A DNA stretch of 64,000 nt from Dicyema japonicum (Eukaryota > Dicyemida > Rhombozoa > Dicyemidae), in contig RDEW01000011.1 of the NCBI GenBank assembly GCA_011109175.1, forward strand, positions 816,374 to 880,373. The letters run 5' to 3'. Positions within the stretch are counted from its first letter, which is position 1, and the number at the start of each line of letters is the position of its first letter. A program made the translations under genes and the position numbers. The notes beneath the pieces were generated by a model, which saw only the letters and a list, made by a program, of their open reading frames with translations, was not told where the DNA came from and ran no database searches. Shown here in pieces: positions 58,690 through 64,000 of the stretch.

Positions 58690-59290
58690 AAACGTGTTTG
58701 GTTGTCATGCCAAAATCACTACATTAATGTATAGCAAATCGAAGATGTATGCTCTATGATTAAGATGAATACGAAATACAGAATGCTCGACTGTTTTGTT
58801 TTTATTCAATGATATATTCAATCCATCAAAGAAATTTAAAAGTGTTACAGCAAAGAATAAATCTATAAGATATCTTTTCAGAAAAATCGGATGTCCTCCA
58901 GACGTTGTTACCAGAAGTTATTCCTGGATAAATTTTAGTGAGCTAGATGGTTTGTTGCAGTAAATTACTATTTCTGCAATTACGTCGCCATGTGTGATAT
59001 AATTAGTTCTTTTGATTGTTAAGGAATTCAAAAAAATCAATTCAAATATAACAAAATCTAGTCTCGTTAAGATCAATCGTTTTTTTAACTATCATGGATT
59101 AGATCAGTTGCTCAGAGTGGCATAAAAAATTAGAATAATGAAGCATATAAAGAGGGATGAAATATTTGTTTTTGTGGAGATCCAGAAAAAGTAAAGAAAT
59201 ATTTTACTAAGAAACAAAAACATAATGAAATTATATAATTACCAAGAAATTCAAAATATGACATGAAATGACTATTAAGATTTGAACGGA
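58690..59290. other. No recognised gene
   Basis: AT-rich, frames closed on both strands, no repeat match noticed. Confidence 0.5.
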
Positions 59291-59311
59291 TACACTTAGA
59301 CATGGAACTTT

Positions 59312-59608
59312 TTTTTAAGCCTTTTCACGAGCCATAGTATTTATAGCTCCGCATAGGCAGGACACACACTTTATTTAAGTAAAGAACAGTCAATTTTAAC
59401 TAATCGTAGAACCAAGGAATGATCTTCACTTCTTTTTTTTCTTGTGTGTGGGTCTTTTCTAGACAATCCAGTTCCGCAGTGAATATCCACCGTACGGCGT
59501 CACTCGTCAAACCTTTTTGGCATCGTAGATGCGTGAAACCTTCCACCAGGTGAACAGCAGCGAGAATCGAACCCGTAACCTAAGCCTCTTAGCACGACAC
59601 CTAACCAC
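59312..59608 (-). mobile_element. SINE, minus orientation, head slightly truncated
   Basis: Reverse complement of the 54.0-kb family: GTGGTTAGGTGTCG, GGGTTCGATTCTCGCTGC, CACCTGGTGGAAGGTTTCAC, CTTACTTAAATAAAGTGTGT-type end. The first 13 or so bases of the head are missing, so the A box is cut. Perfect 15-bp target duplication tagacatggaacttt at 59297-59311 and 59609-59623. Confidence 0.95.
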
Positions 59609-59629
59609 TAGACATGGAACTTTAAAGAT

Positions 59630-60150
59630 CATTAATAAAGTTGAAATTTTCAATTAGAAAAATCAAAAATTTCAAAAACACTTATGTGGAAAATATGTGA
59701 TTATGAGCTAAAATATCACTTAATTGTGAATAACTCGATAAACGATGATTGATTACTTTAAATTTTCATAAGCGTAGTTTACATATGAAAATAAAGTTGT
59801 AACTAGTATTTTTAGGCCTATTTTTCGGTCAATTTTTAAAATTTTAAGATCAATTAAATTGACTTTTTAAGGGCAATTTTTATTTTTTTCAAGTCAATAA
59901 AAATGTTGCCCTAATAATTAGTGTCATCGCTTTAATTTATTAATTTTATTTGGTCGGCACAAACGGACGTTCTCCCTTGGGTTCCTTCCTTGGATCAATT
60001 AGTGTGACTGTTTGTGCTGGACATACCAAAGTGCGAATGTCGCTGCTACATTCCGGTCTAAGGTTCAAGGAATCTACGTTGTTTTTGGTTGACGGGTGAT
60101 GACGTTATCAGTGAATATTTCTATAGGTGTGATCACGTCGCTGCACACCC
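59630..60150. other. AT-rich, no gene; weak SINE-like trace
   Basis: 60050-60130 weakly resembles the SINE body (aaggttcaaggaatctacg, gacgggtgatgac). Otherwise nothing. Confidence 0.4.
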
Positions 60151-60169
60151 CAAGACTACTCTAGGTTTA

Positions 60170-60620
60170 CATTCCATGTCGCCTTCCTCCTCACCAGGCA
60201 TCGATCTCCATGCTTCTCCTTAGTTTGTATACTCTCCAAAGTCTTCCGTAGCACTAGCGTTTGTAGATAAGCTTTGATCAACTCCTCCACCTTGAAGGCA
60301 TCCAGGTAGCCCTTGAAGAATCTCGAAACAATTCCACCTCAAGTGATGACCACGGGGATTATTGCGCGGTGATTCGTTTGCCAGTGGTCATACTTGTAAA
60401 ACTTTTCTACCTCGACCTGCTTGAAGCAGTTTTGCGAAGTGATCCCAGTCTTAACATAAACGAAAATGTCGGGTTTGTTATTCGTTACAGCCGTATCCGT
60501 TCTGATCGTCGTGTCTATCGAATCTCCACTATTCATTTGCGACAACAGATTGTACTGAATTAGTCTTCAGTTTCTTAGTTTTTCTTATTCCATATTGACG
60601 GCAGGGATGTGGGTGTAAGC
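60170..60620 (-). mobile_element. LINE C-terminal domain fragment
   Basis: TTIRTDTAVTNNKPDIFVYV, QVEVEKFYKYDHWQTNHRAI, IPVVIT, then RFFKGYLDAFKVEELIKAYL, QTLVLRKTLESIQ. It follows the widespread T...V..N.PDI...D......D...VPV.IGA.G.........L.....I...Q..A.L.T....RK.L pattern of LINE C-termini. Confidence 0.8.
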
Positions 60621-60639
60621 ATCGATTACTTCGTTATGC

Positions 60640-62090
60640 CATCTCCCAAATGAGAAATCTTCCATGTGAAAATGGGAAAATATAATCACGAATCAGAGAA
60701 CCCTACTAACGAATATGGTTGTCATAGCAACTTGGAAGTGCACCTCCTCTCCGCAAAGGGCCACTACCTAACTTCATGGATTCATAATCTAGTTTCCCCC
60801 AAATCTAAACCACGGTGTTCCCGAAGGACCTCTGTTTATCGTTGTGTCAACCAGTCTGATTAACTGCACCACATAACTCTGTGTTTCCACCGCTCTTGTT
60901 CACCAAGATCTAAGGTTCACTTCCCCGGTTACCTCCCAATGAACTCTCCCGGTCTCGTACGTGAGCCCAGCTGAGTAGACAATAATATCGTCCCTAGTTT
61001 CTTAACATCAAAGCAAATTCAGCAAATCTAAGAATATTTACCGATTTCTAGTATTTAGAGACCCACGTTTCCTGCTGGAGTCTTTACTGGAGGAGTCAAA
61101 GTAACCCAAGATAAAAGTGGGATCTGTAGCAAGTGGCAAGGGAACCCAAATGTAGTAAAGAAGGGTTCTCAAACTTTGTCATAAAATTTTAAAAATAAGG
61201 CGACAAATTGTGCTGAAAAATCGGATGATTTTCTTTACCAATGACGAAGTGCCTTTTATCATCGAGGCAAAATTGAAGAAGATAATGGAGGTTTATGAGA
61301 ATAGTTTTAACATTGAGAGACCGGGGGATGACAGAGTCAATAATAACAATCCATCTTTGTGAATGTCCTCGGATTGTCGAAGAAACTTCCCACTTAAATT
61401 TATTGAACCAAAAAACACCGTCATAGCCAGAATGAAAAAATCAGGTGATCCCGGCCTTCCTCAACAGCGGACTTCCTCTGGATGTTTGTAAACTAATGGT
61501 TTTTTATATAATTTAGGATTATATTTGGCGCCACCAGAGATGGTGAACCACACGACCTACACTAACAATTCAAGCTCCCTGGAGCCAAAGGGAAGAGGAA
61601 GAAGAGTAGAAGCAAACAAAAAATCTTCAACTCAAGTAGCCACATAGCACCACACTAACGCTGGCGCCACGTGGTATTCGATAGAAAATCATTATAAGCC
61701 AGACAAAATCGTCACTTTACCCTTCATGTTCGCAGATAACCTTCTCTCGTGTCCTGGCCCGCCTTCTCGAGACTCAAAGGACCAGTGGAGCAAACATTAT
61801 ATAAATCGATGTCCTCACTGTCTCGAAGTAAGGACCCAAGATTATTTGTCTTCCTCAACTTTGTATAATTTGTAAAAAAAATTGAATAAGAAATCAAATC
61901 TTTTTGTTGAAAAGTACAAGGAAAATATTAAAACCTGCAAAAGATAAAATGACCTGCGAAAAAGCAAAAAAGTCAGCAAAAGAAAACTGTCAATCAATAC
62001 TCCCAATGATACCACATCATCAAAATTGGCGGGCAATACAGTCCTCCCCAGGTTTGTCGATCATCTGCGACCAGCCTAGGTTGGTGTCGG
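60640..62090. other. Mostly unassigned; probable LINE 5' sequence toward 62 kb
   Basis: 60666-60863 is open but unassigned. 61900-62090 reads lysine-rich, then AGNTVLPRFVDHLRP, probably leading into the RT fragment that follows. Confidence 0.35.
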
Positions 62091-62094
62091 CACT

Positions 62095-62530
62095 CCTGGA
62101 AGTTGTAAGCGCCAATTCATTCTGCGTGGACTTTTGAACAACACTACAAGAATATCCAGTATATTATCCTCGTGATTAACATCGAAAATTCCTTTAACGA
62201 CATACGCTGTGATGTAATTCTGGAGATTGGTTCATGCACCCCCTTCAATATACGACAATGTATATTCCTCCTACGGGAAAAAGTCAAACCTGGCACATCG
62301 TAAATTCATCATTCCCTACTTTACAGAAATCCAGCAAGGGGACCACTTGGAGTCTATTCTGTTCAGCCTTGGAATCGGCCGTGTAACAAATGTGCTTCTA
62401 CTTCATTAAACACGTGGTTTTTAGACGACTGGACTATGGGGGGATAACCCAATAATGTACTGGATAGTCTAAGAAGGGTAACCTAATTCGAAGACCTAGA
62501 CCTAACGTTCAACTCTGCAAAACGCTAGAT
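62095..62530 (+). mobile_element. LINE reverse transcriptase, active-site region
   Basis: APPSIYDNVYSSYGKKSNLA, HRKFIIPYFTEIQQGDHLES, ILFSLGI (QQGDPLG equivalent), FLDDWTMGG (YLDDGT.GG catalytic box), LDSLRRV. Frames shift several times. Confidence 0.85.
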
Positions 62531-62929
62531 TAGTAATTTCTGATTCTAGTTTCCTGAATGGAAGTCAATCATATCATTCTTCCATCAACTAATTCCTATG
62601 GTCGCAGATACCCCTACTAACCAGCTCGAAATACTTGGATGACCCCTAATAGAGGGATGAATCAACGATGCTCTTTTAACAAAACTTGTTATCTTGTTTG
62701 TATCCTGAACATCTCTTTATCACCCGTGAAATCTATTTTCTTATCGTTTATTTCGAAGTCAGGCCTATTTCCGTTAGAAGCCTAATCCGTCTTCAATTCG
62801 GTGAGAGGGGTGAGAGGAGACCTCTTCTTGAATTCATTTTGAGGAGAGATCCAAGAATTATTCACATTACGAACGGTAATCCAACTCATCTCGTTATTGG
62901 TGACGGACTCGTTAAATCATCAGATTCAA

Positions 62930-63960
62930 TAAGGTGATCCTTTTGGCCCCCTTCTTTTTGTTTCAGCAGTCGATGAAGCTGTCCGCTCGTTTGTGACGGC
63001 TTTAACTTGTTGGTATTTGAACGATGCTACGATCGGTGAATCAAAAGTCTCGAATATTTCTTCCCATTCTTAGCAGTTATGGACTCGAGATTAACGCATG
63101 TAAACCCAAAATTTGTAATCTGGGACTCTCGAAAGATGAATTCTCTAAATCACGAAGCTGGATCATGTCTTTTCTCCCCAATGCTGCTATTGCCGATGTG
63201 GAGACTTTCAACCTTCAAGTCTACTAAAGAATTGTGAGTAAAAAGTTCGATAACATTGGATTGATGCAAGCATTCTTACCCGTCAGATTTGGGGGTATCG
63301 ACCTAACTTCTCTGTGGACGTTTCCTTGCCATCCTTCCTGTCCTCTTATCAAACAACACAGTTCTTATCCGAACTATTTTTTTAGATTTATGCAAATCTG
63401 CTCTGGTCGACAAAATTGCTGATAGATTGAAGAGTTGGTCGATGGCTTTTGAAGAACACACAGATTGAGGAACTGGACCAACATTACGTTCAAGAGTACT
63501 CATTCGACCCATTGGAAACAGTGACTTGGACCGTCAAACTTGCATTCTGTCAGCCTCTTCCCCTCACAGCAGTGGCTGGTGAATGCGTTCCATCATCGTC
63601 AATTGGTTCCCGTCTGGAACAGGATGCCCTCCGAAATCGGATATCCTTCCGTCTCGGGATCGACTTGTGCCAGCCTCATCCACGTCGTTGTTGATCTGTT
63701 GTGGATTGCAAAAGACTTTACACGCTCTCTTGGCGTCTCAGCAGTGGCCGGTTTCCGAGACAAGACGCCATTTAAGGGTTGTTCATCTCTCTTAGGGCGG
63801 CTGGTTTCCAGTCATTTTGGAACCTGTGGGCCTGGATCGTATAGATGGCAAGCGCCCTGACGAGGTAACTACCCTTTCTCTCGGAGGAAATGCTAGATTT
63901 GGGATGGGTCCTAGGAGATTCCCAGTCACAATAACTTGAATGATGTTGTGAATCGCGGAC
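62930..63960 (+). mobile_element. Second LINE piece of the same family, RT end to C-terminus
   Basis: After shifts: PLLF-like, MKLSARL, WYLNDATIGESKVSNISS (a second copy of the catalytic box, so not one continuous element with the previous fragment), GLEINACKPKICNLGLSKDE, RFGGIDLTSLW, LTAVAGECVPSSSIGSRLEQ, DALRNRISFRLGIDLCQPHP. It continues to about 63960 with the C-terminal region whose end is represented at 14.4 kb. Confidence 0.85.
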
Positions 63961-64000
63961 TGGAGTCTGCCTAACACCCTTCCATACTAGAGCCTAATAG

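Overview
This is a eukaryotic, animal nuclear sequence. It is AT-rich, gene-poor and full of decayed transposable elements. Two genes belong to animal-restricted families, an innexin and an ETS-domain transcription factor. The multi-exon genes that can be followed (midasin, a PP6 regulatory subunit, endosulfine) are interrupted by GT...AG introns of only about 20-26 nt. This combination best fits a dicyemid mesozoan, a group known for greatly shortened spliceosomal introns. The assignment is an inference; another fast-evolving parasitic animal is possible.

Layout. 1-10,515 (minus): the N-terminal part of midasin, an AAA+ ribosome-assembly ATPase with all six AAA modules in order, running off the left edge. 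10.5-23.1 kb: one small TATA-box gene (13.2 kb), a possible zinc-finger gene (19.7-20.3 kb) and many non-LTR retrotransposon (LINE) pieces on both strands. 23.2-25.2 kb (plus): a PP6 regulatory subunit (SAPS domain) split by tiny introns. 25.2-28.1 kb: repeat wreckage. 28.5-29.7 kb (minus): innexin. 30.6-37.9 kb: LINE tails, a pogo-like DNA transposon and several LINE bodies. 38.2-38.5 kb (minus): ETS-domain protein. 40.0-40.2 kb (minus): small two-exon gene. 42.1-42.4 kb (plus): endosulfine/ARPP19-like gene. 44-49 kb: LINE pieces, a tRNA-headed SINE and a large inverted repeat. 50.2-50.4 kb (minus): small alanine-rich gene with a TATA box. 53.6-57.1 kb: two adjacent pogo/Tigger-like elements sharing one TA, the first carrying a SINE with a perfect 12-bp target duplication. 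57-64 kb: further LINE pieces and a second dated SINE.

The host genes do not form a pathway, although endosulfine (PP2A-B55 inhibitor family) and the PP6 regulatory subunit both act on the PP2A-like phosphatase group. Two otherwise intact genes (innexin, ETS) each carry one apparent extra base in a homopolymer run, which looks more like assembly error than decay. I found no rRNA gene, no convincing tRNA gene, no CRISPR array and nothing prokaryotic. The most unusual content is the ultrashort introns with weak donor sites, the nested transposons that can be ordered in time, and small genes with a TATA box almost touching the start codon.
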